In this document: positions 1 through 6,769 of the stretch, one piece after another
Layout: every line of letters starts with the position of its first letter
Position numbering within the stretch: position 1 is the first letter of the stretch
NCBI GenBank assembly: GCA_021846485.1
Contig: JAJZWW010000178.1
Span: 1 to 6,769, forward strand
Direction of reading: 5' to 3'
Source: Actinomycetes bacterium
GTDB lineage: Bacteria > Actinomycetota > Acidimicrobiia > Acidimicrobiales > Palsa-688
DNA length: 6,769 nucleotides
Translations under genes and position numbers: made by a program
The notes under the pieces: generated by a model
The model's database searches: none
Seen by the model: only the letters and a program-made list of their open reading frames with translations
What the model was told of the DNA's origin: nothing

Positions 1-295
1 CCGTAGGTGTCCATGTAGTAGGGGAAGCGCGAGCTGCAGCCGATCCCCGACACGAACACCGTGTCCTCACGTCGCACGCCGAGATCGGGCATCAGCATCT
101 GGACCGCGGTGAGGATCGAGTAGTCGCCGCACCCCGGGCACCAGCGGACCTCCTGGTCGCTCGACCAGTCCTTCTTGGTGGTGACCGGCACGGCGCCGAC
201 CGTGACGGGCGCTGCCGCGGTTTGCGCTGCCGCGGTTTGCGCTGCCGCGGTTTGCGGGGCCGCGGTGTCGGTGGCGGCCGGGGCCGCGGTGTCGG

Positions 296-299
<4 letters not shown>
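1..299 (-). CDS. korB: 2-oxoacid:ferredoxin oxidoreductase, beta subunit (partial, N-terminal 99 codons)
   Basis: This is the thiamine-pyrophosphate and Fe-S subunit of a 2-oxoacid:ferredoxin oxidoreductase, most likely the 2-oxoglutarate enzyme: 2-oxoglutarate + CoA + oxidised ferredoxin gives succinyl-CoA + CO2 + reduced ferredoxin. The gene runs off the left edge, so most of the TPP site is not visible. What is seen is a CPGCGDYSIL block with Cys54 and Cys57, then GIGCSSRFPYYMDTYG with Cys88. The CxxC plus 31-residue spacing matches three of the four 4Fe-4S ligands known in this family. The ATG overlaps the korA stop as ATGA, with a weak AAAGG site at 306-310 inside korA, which suggests translational coupling. 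The first ~40 residues are odd: an Ala/Thr/Gln/Pro-rich tail built from short in-frame repeats precedes the conserved KKDWSSDQEVRW start of the core. Substrate specificity cannot be proven from this fragment. Confidence 0.93.
211..296 (-). repeat. In-frame micro-repeats at the korB 5' end
   Basis: On the plus strand GCTGCCGCGGTTTGC repeats three times without gaps at 211-225, 226-240 and 241-255, encoding three AQTAA-type units in KorB. A second, 17-bp match (GGGGCCGCGGTGTCGGT) occurs at 256-272 and 280-296, a 24-bp period, encoding TDTAAP twice. Both periods are multiples of three, so copy-number change keeps the frame. The second set also covers the korA stop and korB start overlap. Confidence 0.9.
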
Positions 300-2239
<1,940 letters not shown>

Positions 2240-2248
2240 CGCTGGTGC

Positions 2249-2254
2249 CCTCCT
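2249..2254 (-). promoter_or_regulatory. Ribosome binding site that decides the korA start
   Basis: Read on the minus strand this is a perfect AGGAGG, nine bases before the ATG at 2239. It is the main reason for placing the korA start there and not 48 bases further upstream at the GTG. Confidence 0.8.
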
Positions 2255-2301
2255 CGGTGGGCCGGGCCCGGCCGGGTCTTGGGTCACCGGACGCCGAGGC
2301 C

Positions 2302-2307
2302 ATTCTA
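2302..2307 (-). promoter_or_regulatory. Possible -10 element for korAB
   Basis: TAGAAT on the minus strand fits the actinobacterial TAnnnT -10 pattern in otherwise GC-only sequence. A start site ~7 bases downstream would give a leader of ~55 bases before the korA ATG. No convincing TTGACA-like -35 is present. A GGAAC at 2323-2327 (minus strand) lies 15 bases upstream and could be an alternative-sigma -35, but this is speculative. Confidence 0.3.
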
Positions 2308-2375
2308 CGGCGGGGCGGCGACGTTCCCGGGCCCGGTCGCCGACGCGCCCCGGGGGCGGGCCTGCCGGGCAGCGG

Positions 2376-3425
2376 TCAGGCCACGGTTACGCTGCGCTCC
2401 AGGTAGACGTCCTGGACCGCGTGGAGGATCTCGACACCGTCACGCATCGGCCGTTGGAATGCCTTGCGCCCGGTGATCAGGCCGGCGCCGCCGGCGCGCT
2501 TGTTGATCACCGCCGTACGCACCGCCTGTGCCAGGTCGCTCGACCCGCGGGACTCGCCACCGCTGTTGATGAGCGGGATCCGCCCGGCGTAGCAGTTGAC
2601 CACCTGCCAGCGGGTGAGGTCGATCGGGTGGTCGGTGGTCAGCTGGTCGTACACGAGGGGGTCGGTGCGGCCGTACCCGAGGGCCCGGTACCCACCGTTG
2701 CCCTCGGCCATCTTCTGCTTGATCACGTCGGCTTCGATCGTGACCCCCAGGTGGTTGGCCTGGCCGGTCAGGTCGGCCGACACCGAGTAGTCCACGCCGT
2801 CCTTCTTGAACGCGTCGTTGCGCAGGTAGCACCACAAGACGGTGAACATGCCGAGCTCGTGGGCCTCCTGGAAGGCCTCGGACACCTCCTGCAGCTGCCG
2901 GGTCGATTCCGCGGAGCCGAAGTAGATCGTCGCCCCGACCCCCGCTGCGCCGAGGTCGTAGGCCTGGCGCGACGAGCCGAACATCACCTGGTCGTAGGCG
3001 TTGGGATAGGTGAGCAGCTCGTTGTGGTTGAGCTTGGCGATGAGGGGTATGCGGTGGGCGTAGCGGCGGGAGACCATGCCGAGCACGCCGAGAGTGGTGG
3101 CGAATGCGTTGCAGCCCCCCTCGACGGCCAGCTCGGCCAGCTTCATCGGGTCGAAGTAGGCCGGGTTCTTGGCGAAGCTGGCCGCTCCGGAGTGCTCGAC
3201 CCCCTGGTCGACGGGCAGGATCGACAGGTACCCAGTGCCCCCCAGTCGCCCGGTCCGGTACATCTGGGCCAGGTTGCGCAACACCTGGACCGGCCGGTCG
3301 GAGCGCTCCATCACCCGTTCGACTGCGTCGGGCCCCGGGAGCTCGAGGTCGTCGGCGGCGACGCCCTTGCAAGTGTGCGACAACAGCGCCCCCGCCTCGT
3401 CGCCCAGTAGCTCCTGCAGGTCCAT
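2376..3425 (-). CDS. fbaB: Class I fructose-bisphosphate aldolase, DhnA/FbaB type
   Basis: This enzyme interconverts fructose-1,6-bisphosphate with dihydroxyacetone phosphate and glyceraldehyde-3-phosphate by a Schiff-base mechanism in the cytoplasm, serving glycolysis and gluconeogenesis. At 349 aa it is almost the same length as E. coli FbaB (350 aa). Visible motifs are YLSILPVDQGVEHSG at 66-80, IPLIAKLNHNELL at 126-138, VGATIYFGS at 163-171, and EADVIKQK at 231-238. In the last of these, Lys236 sits at the position of the Schiff-base lysine of the E. coli enzyme. The C-terminal phosphate-binding region includes INSGGESRG at 286-294 and the GGAGLITGRKAFQRP segment at 312-326. The ATG at 3425 has a GAGGAG nine bases upstream. 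The gene lies 136 bases before korA on the same strand and is divergent from the HAD gene. It may share readthrough with korAB, but korA also has its own candidate -10. There is no sign of damage. Confidence 0.95.
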   Translation of the reverse strand: MDLQELLGDEAGALLSHTCKGVAADDLELPGPDAVERVMERSDRPVQVLRNLAQMYRTGRLGGTGYLSILPVDQGVEHSGAASFAKNPAYFDPMKLAELAVEGGCNAFATTLGVLGMVSRRYAHRIPLIAKLNHNELLTYPNAYDQVMFGSSRQAYDLGAAGVGATIYFGSAESTRQLQEVSEAFQEAHELGMFTVLWCYLRNDAFKKDGVDYSVSADLTGQANHLGVTIEADVIKQKMAEGNGGYRALGYGRTDPLVYDQLTTDHPIDLTRWQVVNCYAGRIPLINSGGESRGSSDLAQAVRTAVINKRAGGAGLITGRKAFQRPMRDGVEILHAVQDVYLERSVTVA

Positions 3426-3434
3426 GGTGTGCAG

Positions 3435-3440
3435 CTCCTC
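3435..3440 (-). promoter_or_regulatory. Ribosome binding site of fbaB
   Basis: GAGGAG on the minus strand, nine bases before the ATG at 3425, supports that start. Confidence 0.75.
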
Positions 3441-3461
3441 GCGTCGAAAGCCTCTCCCCCG

Positions 3462-3467
3462 AGCCTA
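3462..3467 (-). promoter_or_regulatory. Possible -10 element of fbaB
   Basis: TAGGCT on the minus strand (TAnnnT pattern) would place transcription start near 3455 and give a leader of ~30 bases holding the GAGGAG site. No recognisable -35 is seen ~17 bases upstream, so this rests on the hexamer and its position alone. Confidence 0.3.
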
Positions 3468-3560
3468 GGCCGGCCGGCGCACGGTGGGGCGGTGGAGGGG
3501 TGACGGTCGGGTGTGGCAGCAGTCGGCCGGCGTGGCGGTGGGGGACCGGCGGGCGCCCAG

Positions 3561-3566
3561 TAGCCT
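3561..3566 (+). promoter_or_regulatory. Possible -10 element for a leaderless HAD transcript
   Basis: TAGCCT ends seven bases before the GTG at 3574, the spacing expected when transcription begins at the first base of the start codon. There is no Shine-Dalgarno sequence in front of that GTG, which agrees with leaderless translation, common in actinobacteria. No clear -35 is seen. Confidence 0.35.
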
Positions 3567-3573
3567 CCGGATC

Positions 3574-4434
3574 GTGCAGACGAGGAGGTCGCGGCCGCCC
3601 TGGGCGGAGGGGATCCACCCCGCCTCGGTGGAGGTGGTGGCCACCGACCTGGACGGGACCCTCCTGTCCCCCGACGGGACCGTCTCGTCGCGCGCTGCGG
3701 AGGCGGTGGCTGCCGCCAGGCAAGCCGGGATCCACGTCGTCCCGGTGACCGGCCGACCCCCCCAGAGCCTCTGGGACCTGGCCGTAGATGCCGGCCTGGG
3801 GCCCTTCGGGGTGTGCTCCAACGGAGCGGTGGTGGTCGACCTCGAGCACGCCCGGGTGGTGGAGATGGACCACCTCCCTGGTGAGCTGGCTGCCCGCTTG
3901 GTGACCAAGAGCCGACGGGCCGAACCGGGGATCTGCTTCGCGGCGGACAACCTCGACGCGTTCACCCACGAGTCGAGCTTCTTCGACGCCGAGGTCGATT
4001 GGGACGAGGTCATCCACCAGACAGACGATCTGGTGGCGGTCCTGGCCCCCGGGTGCTTGAAGTTGATCGCCCGGCGCCCGGGCCTGTCGTCCCTCGAGCT
4101 CATCGACCGCCTGCGCCCGGTGCTCGGGCCGGAAGCCCACATCACCACCTCGGGGCTCGACTGGGTCGACATCGGGGTCGTGGGGATCACCAAGGCGACG
4201 GCCCTCGCCCGGGTGTGCACCCGCCTCGGCGTGGAGCCAGCCGGGGTGGTGGCCGCCGGCGACAACCACAACGACCTGCCGATGCTCGAGTGGGCCGGGC
4301 GGGGGCTCGCCATGGCCAACGCTGCCGAGGAGGTCTTGGTGCGAGCCGACGGCGTCTTACCGGGCAACCACGACGACGGCGTGGCCCTGCTGCTCGAGTG
4401 GCTGGTCGCCGCCGGCTCCCGCCACGGCAGCTGA
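3574..4434 (+). CDS. Cof-type HAD family hydrolase (probable sugar or nucleotide phosphatase)
   Basis: This is a soluble haloacid-dehalogenase-superfamily phosphatase that should hydrolyse a phosphorylated small metabolite using Mg2+ and an aspartyl-phosphate intermediate. With the GTG at 3574 it is 286 aa, typical for the Cof/YbiV subfamily. Motif I is ATDLDGTLLSPDG, with nucleophile Asp25 and acid/base Asp27. Motif II is PVTGRP (Thr59). The motif III lysine is probably Lys207 in GITKATAL. Motif IV is GDNHNDLPML at 229-238. The C2-type cap lies between motifs II and III, roughly residues 65-195, including FTHESSFFDAEVDW and CLKLIARRPG. The open frame extends to an ATG at 3484, but the extra 30 residues are Arg/Gly-rich and unlike the family. 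GTG 3574 follows a -10-like TAGCCT by seven bases, so I prefer it; a GTG at 3628 is also possible. It diverges from fbaB. Any functional link, such as acting on sugar phosphates, is only a guess. Confidence 0.9.
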   Translation: MQTRRSRPPWAEGIHPASVEVVATDLDGTLLSPDGTVSSRAAEAVAAARQAGIHVVPVTGRPPQSLWDLAVDAGLGPFGVCSNGAVVVDLEHARVVEMDHLPGELAARLVTKSRRAEPGICFAADNLDAFTHESSFFDAEVDWDEVIHQTDDLVAVLAPGCLKLIARRPGLSSLELIDRLRPVLGPEAHITTSGLDWVDIGVVGITKATALARVCTRLGVEPAGVVAAGDNHNDLPMLEWAGRGLAMANAAEEVLVRADGVLPGNHDDGVALLLEWLVAAGSRHGS

Positions 4435-4482
4435 CCAGCCGGCCCGGGCCTGGCCGGCTCCGCGACCGGCCGGCCGCTCGCC

Positions 4483-4586
4483 GGCTGGGGCTCCGGCGCG
4501 GCTGAGGCGGCTGGGGCTCCGGCGCGGCTCAGGCGGCTGGGGCTCCGGCGCGGCCCAGGCGGCTGGGGCTCCGGCGCGGCTCAGGA
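4483..4586. repeat. 26-bp tandem repeat, four copies
   Basis: Four head-to-tail copies start at 4483, 4509, 4535 and 4561. Each begins GGCTGGGGCTCCGGCGCGGC and ends in a hexamer that varies slightly (TGAGGC, TCAGGC, CCAGGC, TCAGGA). The unit is not a multiple of three, so it is not a coding repeat, and there is no spacer between copies, so it is not CRISPR. It fills the gap between the convergent HAD and SSB-like genes. Each copy carries a GGGG run and several GG pairs, so two-tetrad G-quadruplex formation on the plus strand is conceivable. It probably arose by replication slippage. Confidence 0.9.
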
Positions 4587-4618
4587 CCTGAGTGGTAGTT
4601 GCCGGAAGGTTCCTCAGG
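4580..4618. other. Palindromes between the tandem array and the SSB-like gene
   Basis: CTCAGGACCTGAG at 4580-4592 is a perfect inverted repeat around a single base. GGAAGGTTCC at 4604-4613 has four-base inverted arms. CCTGAG at 4587-4592 can also pair with CTCAGG at 4613-4618 across a 20-base loop. These sit at the meeting point of two convergent genes and could help end transcription, but no T-run follows on either strand, so an intrinsic terminator is not established. Confidence 0.35.
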
Positions 4619-4982
4619 ACTGGGAGCCGACGGCGGCGTCCTCGACGTGGGCGCTGACCTCGGCGAGCGCCAAGCGAGCCAGGCGCGCCGCCGGCAGCCG
4701 GACCACCCGGCGGGCCACGAGCTCGGTCCGGCTCTGGGTGGTCCCGCCGGCCTGGAAGAAGCGGCGGCGTACCCGCCCGGTGACCAGGACCTCCTGGCCC
4801 ACGTCGAGGGTGGCTGCCCAAGCTGGGGCGTCTGGCCAGGTGACCGGCACGGTCTCGCCTCGGCCACCCTCCACTGCCACCGTCACCTCCAGCCCGACCA
4901 CCGTCGTCCCGGAGGGCAGCACCCGCTGCCCTGCAGGCCGGGAGAGGCGCCCGGCCACCACTGCCTCGTTCAGGGTCAACAT
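4614..4982 (-). CDS. SSB-like OB-fold single-stranded DNA-binding protein, short form
   Basis: This 122-aa protein resembles bacterial single-stranded DNA-binding proteins. Residues ~3-96 read as one OB fold: LNEAVVAGRLS, then VLPSGTTVVGLEVTVAV, ETVPVTWPDAPAWAATL, GQEVLVTGRVRRRFFQAGG, and SRTELVARRVVR, which resembles the SRTEV...V end of the SSB core. Trp49, Trp55, Phe75 and Phe76 are candidate base-stacking residues. It is shorter than a canonical SSB (~160-180 aa) and ends in VGSQS, without the long Gly/Pro-rich tail and acidic DDDIPF-like tip that recruits repair and replication partners. It is therefore likely a paralog and not the main SSB. I chose ATG 4982 because GAGGGAG lies eight bases upstream. 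The frame stays open to 5186 with other ATGs at 5003 and 5036, but those lack a ribosome site and the extension is unlike SSB. The assignment rests on pattern resemblance only. Confidence 0.72.
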   Translation of the reverse strand: MLTLNEAVVAGRLSRPAGQRVLPSGTTVVGLEVTVAVEGGRGETVPVTWPDAPAWAATLDVGQEVLVTGRVRRRFFQAGGTTQSRTELVARRVVRLPAARLARLALAEVSAHVEDAAVGSQS

Positions 4983-4990
4983 CAGATCCG

Positions 4991-4997
4991 CTCCCTC
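4991..4997 (-). promoter_or_regulatory. Ribosome binding site that decides the SSB-like start
   Basis: GAGGGAG on the minus strand, eight bases before ATG 4982. The ATGs at 5003 and 5036 have no comparable purine run at the right distance. Confidence 0.55.
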
Positions 4998-5291
4998 GCT
5001 CATCCGCTCATCCGCTCGTCCGACCGGGCGGGCCATGGCTCCCGCACCCGGGAACGATCGAAGGGCGGTTGCCCCGAGGACCTGGATCCCAAGGTACGGT
5101 AGGCAGGGGGTGCGACGTCGGTCACGCTGGGGCGATGGGGCGGGGCGGGCCCCGACGGAGGTCCGTGCTGAACCGAGGTCGACCACCTCGTCGCTCGCCC
5201 GAGCCCACCGGAGCAGGCCAGTTGCGTACTCGGCTGCACACCCAGGGCGCTACGATGTCCGCCGAGGGTGGCCGGTCACTGGAGGCGCGCA

Positions 5292-5383
5292 AACCGGGTG
5301 CGTAGAGCCGAACTGGGTGCTTTCGACACCCGAATAGAGCATTGAATGCACCCACTTCGGCCCAGTGCACCCAGTTCCGGCCG
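5292..5383. repeat. Two inverted pairs of 19-bp direct repeats with a shared dyad
   Basis: A ~10-bp core occurs four times. On the plus strand AACCGGGTGC is at 5292-5301 and AACTGGGTGC at 5311-5320. In the opposite orientation GCACCCACTT is at 5348-5357 and GCACCCAGTT at 5367-5376. Within each pair the spacing is exactly 19 bp, and both pairs are symmetric about base 5334. The inner copy at 5310-5320 and the outer copy at 5367-5377 match perfectly over 11 bp. The right-hand copies continue as TTCGGCC and TTCCGGCC, so similarity extends beyond the core. The 27-bp middle (5321-5347) is AT-richer than its surroundings and holds a small palindrome, GCATTGAATGC, at 5339-5349. This could be a multi-site operator, iteron-like protein-binding sites, or remnant transposon ends. 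The sequence alone does not decide between them. Confidence 0.8.
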
Positions 5384-5394
5384 GTACTGTACTC

Positions 5395-5412
5395 CCGGCA
5401 CCGGCACCGGCA
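5395..5412. repeat. Hexanucleotide microrepeat (CCGGCA)x3
   Basis: Three perfect contiguous CCGGCA copies lie in the spacer just outside the symmetric repeat cluster. No function is apparent, and slippage is the simplest origin. Confidence 0.7.
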
Positions 5413-5428
5413 CGACAAACCAAGCGAT

Positions 5429-5441
5429 CCGCTATCAGCGG
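5429..5441 (-). terminator. Small hairpin after the TPR gene, possible weak terminator
   Basis: On the minus strand CCGCT-GAT-AGCGG forms a perfect five-base stem with a three-base loop, seven bases after the TPR stop codon. It is followed by a modestly T-rich stretch (GCTTGGTTTGT). The stem is short and the T-run interrupted, so this is at best a weak intrinsic terminator. Confidence 0.35.
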
Positions 5442-5448
5442 CGCCGGC

Positions 5449-6769
5449 TCAGTTCAGCGCGCGCAGGCGGGAGCGGACGTCGAACGCCTCGGGATCGGCG
5501 GCCGCGACCCTTCCGAACAGCTCCCGGGCCTGGGGCAGCTCGCCTGCCCGCTCGCAGAGGTCGGCGAGCACGTACCACTGACGGAGGTGCCGCTCCCGGG
5601 GATGCTCCACCTTGCGGGTCCCGCGTGCCATGAGGGCCAGCGCGCCCCGCAGGTCGCCCTGGTCGGCCCGGCAACCGGCGGCGACGATCCGTCCCTCCGC
5701 CACCAAGTCGGCGTCGGGTGAGGCGGCGCGCAGCTCCTCCCAGAGGGCCTCCGCCTCGGAGTAGCGCCGGAGGGCGCGGTAGCAGTCGGCCAGCACGGGG
5801 TACTGGTCGAAAGAGCCGGTGAGGCGACGGTAGGCCTCCAGCTCCCTGGCTGCCGCCCGCCACTGGTCCAGACGGTAGAGGGTGAGGCCGAGCAGCTCCC
5901 TCACCGCCGGGGCATCCGGGGTCTCCGTCGCCAGCGGACGCAGCAGCTGGCGGGCCTCCTGGTAGCGCTCCCGCTGGTAGGCGTGGCTCGCCTCGGCCAG
6001 CCGGGCGGCGAGGCGGTCGCCACGCGGAGCGCCCACAGCGGCGGCGAGCTCGGCGACGATCGGAGCGGGCACCTTGTGGCGGTGACCGGTCGCTCCCTCT
6101 GAGCGGCGTGCTCGGCCGGGGGATCCCCCGGCCGACGGGGTGGGCTCGGTGCGCCGCCCCCGCGCCTCGCCCGGCGCGGGGGAAGCGGCGCCGCGCCCCG
6201 CGGGCTCGCCTCCCTCCCCTGGCGCTTCGGCCACCCAGACCTCGCCAGGGACCCAGGGCTCCCGGTCGCCGCTCCGAGCAGCCGGCGTCCTCCACACCTC
6301 GCTGGCCCTGGCCCGCTCGGCATGCTCGCCGCGACGCACCTCAGCTGCACCGCGGCGGGCCACGGAGCCCCATCGGGGGGCGCCTGCCCCGGTGTCGCCG
6401 CGCCGGGCTCCGGGCGGCGAACCTCCATCCGGCGGTCTCCGGACAGGCCCTGCCGGAGAAGTAGACCCAGCTCTCCCGCGCCGCCCCTCCCCCGCTCCCG
6501 GGACCCGCCGACCCGGCGCTCCAGTCGACCCGGCAGAGCGACCCCGACCGTCGCGGGGAGCCGGCCGACCGGCCCGGCCCGAGTCGCCCGGACGGCCGGC
6601 GAGCCCTGCCCGGCGAGGTGCAGCGCCCGAGCGCACCCCCTGAGGCGCGCGACGGGCGTCCCGGTCGGCGGCCGCCCACGCAGCCCGAGGGGCCGCGCCG
6701 GATCTCCCCGGAGCATCGCCTCCGTCGTGGGGGGTCCGGCGTCCGGCGCCGGCGCGACCGTCCTCCCGA
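5449..6769 (-). CDS. Tetratricopeptide repeat protein with long disordered N-terminus (5' end outside the window)
   Basis: The C-terminal ~205 residues are a helical TPR solenoid. Counting from an in-frame GTG at 6636, repeats lie at ~209-242 (ARLAEASHAYQRERYQEARQLL), ~243-276 (VRELLGLTLYRLDQWRAAARELE), ~277-310 (YPVLADCYRALRRYSEAEALW), ~313-345 (weaker) and ~350-383 (YVLADLCERAGELPQARELFGRVAAADPEA). Such repeats bind protein partners, which are unknown here. The preceding ~185 residues are rich in Arg, Gly, Pro and Ala and look disordered, apart from a short EPWVPGEVWVAEAP island at 126-139. I recall similar proteins in other Acidimicrobiia and related actinobacteria. The frame stays open past 6636 to the right edge with no other ATG or GTG, and GTG 6636 has no spaced ribosome site, so the true start is probably outside the window. 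There is no signal peptide or membrane segment in the visible part. The TPR call is firm; the extent of the N-terminal part is not. Confidence 0.78.
   Translation of the reverse strand, partial: REDGRAGAGRRTPHDGGDAPGRSGAAPRAAWAAADRDARRAPQGVRSGAAPRRAGLAGRPGDSGRAGRPAPRDGRGRSAGSTGAPGRRVPGAGEGRRGRAGSTSPAGPVRRPPDGGSPPGARRGDTGAGAPRWGSVARRGAAEVRRGEHAERARASEVWRTPAARSGDREPWVPGEVWVAEAPGEGGEPAGRGAASPAPGEARGRRTEPTPSAGGSPGRARRSEGATGHRHKVPAPIVAELAAAVGAPRGDRLAARLAEASHAYQRERYQEARQLLRPLATETPDAPAVRELLGLTLYRLDQWRAAARELEAYRRLTGSFDQYPVLADCYRALRRYSEAEALWEELRAASPDADLVAEGRIVAAGCRADQGDLRGALALMARGTRKVEHPRERHLRQWYVLADLCERAGELPQARELFGRVAAADPEAFDVRSRLRALN

Larger units (their letters stand above)
4983..5448. other. Intergenic spacer of ~470 bp, no convincing gene
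   Basis: This lies upstream of the SSB-like gene and downstream of the TPR gene, both on the minus strand. Frames are open on both strands, but their translations are Arg/Pro/Ser-rich and resemble no family. No tRNA or other structured RNA was recognised. Candidate minus-strand -10 elements for the SSB-like gene are TACCTT at 5091-5096 and TACCGT at 5095-5100, both without a firm -35. A plus-strand TACGAT lies at 5251-5256. The notable content is the symmetric repeat cluster at 5292-5383, a (CCGGCA)x3 microrepeat at 5395-5412 and the hairpin at 5429-5441. The part 4998-5290 shows nothing else I can support. Confidence 0.6.

Noticed and set aside
2310..2375. Intrinsic terminator between fbaB and korA
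   Set aside because: GC palindromes such as CGCCCCGGGGGCG at 2346-2358 are present, but they lack a workable loop and no T-run follows. They are expected by chance at this GC content.
4483..4586. Possible CRISPR array
   Set aside because: The 26-bp units are directly contiguous with no unique spacers, and no cas genes are nearby.
5254..5304. 16-codon ORF (MSAEGGRSLEARKPGA) just after a TACGAT hexamer, as a leader peptide
   Set aside because: No ribosome site, no biosynthetic gene downstream on the same strand, and no regulatory codon run. The ATG overlaps the supposed -10.
5310..5331. tRNA T-arm-like hairpin GGGTG-CTTTCGA-CACCC
   Set aside because: The loop does not follow the TTCNANN pattern, and no acceptor, D or anticodon arms fit on either strand around it.
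5122..5418. 98-codon minus-strand ORF across the symmetric repeats (MSCRCRCREYSTG...)
   Set aside because: Its composition is repeat-derived and unlike a protein. No ribosome site was found, and the 19-bp spacing is not a multiple of three, so the repeat is not a protein repeat.
5900..6716. Other long frames on both strands over the TPR gene
   Set aside because: Stop codons are rare in this GC-rich stretch. Only the frame ending at 5449 gives recognisable TPR helices.

Overview
The window is very GC-rich DNA with dense coding and GTG as well as ATG starts. The gene types point to a high-GC Gram-positive bacterium (Actinomycetota). The closest fit I know is an uncultured or little-studied member of Acidimicrobiia or a neighbouring class. 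This is an inference from protein flavour, since there is no marker gene here. Nothing looks like a phage, plasmid, CRISPR array or intact transposon.

Layout, left to right. (1) Positions 1-2239, minus strand: a two-gene korA-korB operon for 2-oxoacid:ferredoxin oxidoreductase, with korA ahead of korB. The genes overlap by ATGA, and korB runs off the left edge. (2) Positions 2376-3425, minus strand: a complete class I (DhnA/FbaB-type) fructose-bisphosphate aldolase. (3) Positions 3574-4434, plus strand: a Cof-type HAD phosphatase, divergent from the aldolase and probably read from a leaderless transcript. (4) Positions 4435-4613: a convergent spacer holding four head-to-tail copies of a 26-bp repeat. 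(5) Positions 4614-4982, minus strand: a small OB-fold, SSB-like protein. (6) Positions 4983-5448: a spacer of about 470 bp with no convincing gene. It contains a two-fold symmetric cluster of four ~10-bp sites, arranged as two 19-bp direct-repeat pairs facing each other across an AT-richer core. (7) Position 5449 to the right edge, minus strand: a TPR protein with a very long Arg/Gly/Pro/Ala-rich N-terminal region, still open at the window end.

The genes look like ordinary chromosomal housekeeping. KorAB supplies or consumes succinyl-CoA and reduced ferredoxin around the TCA cycle, the aldolase works in glycolysis and gluconeogenesis, and the HAD enzyme probably dephosphorylates small phosphorylated metabolites. 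The SSB-like and TPR proteins have less certain roles. The most unusual material is non-coding: the symmetric repeat cluster at 5292-5383 and the 26-bp tandem array at 4483-4586. In-frame micro-repeats also expand the N-terminus of KorB. I found no clear evidence of a new multi-gene system.
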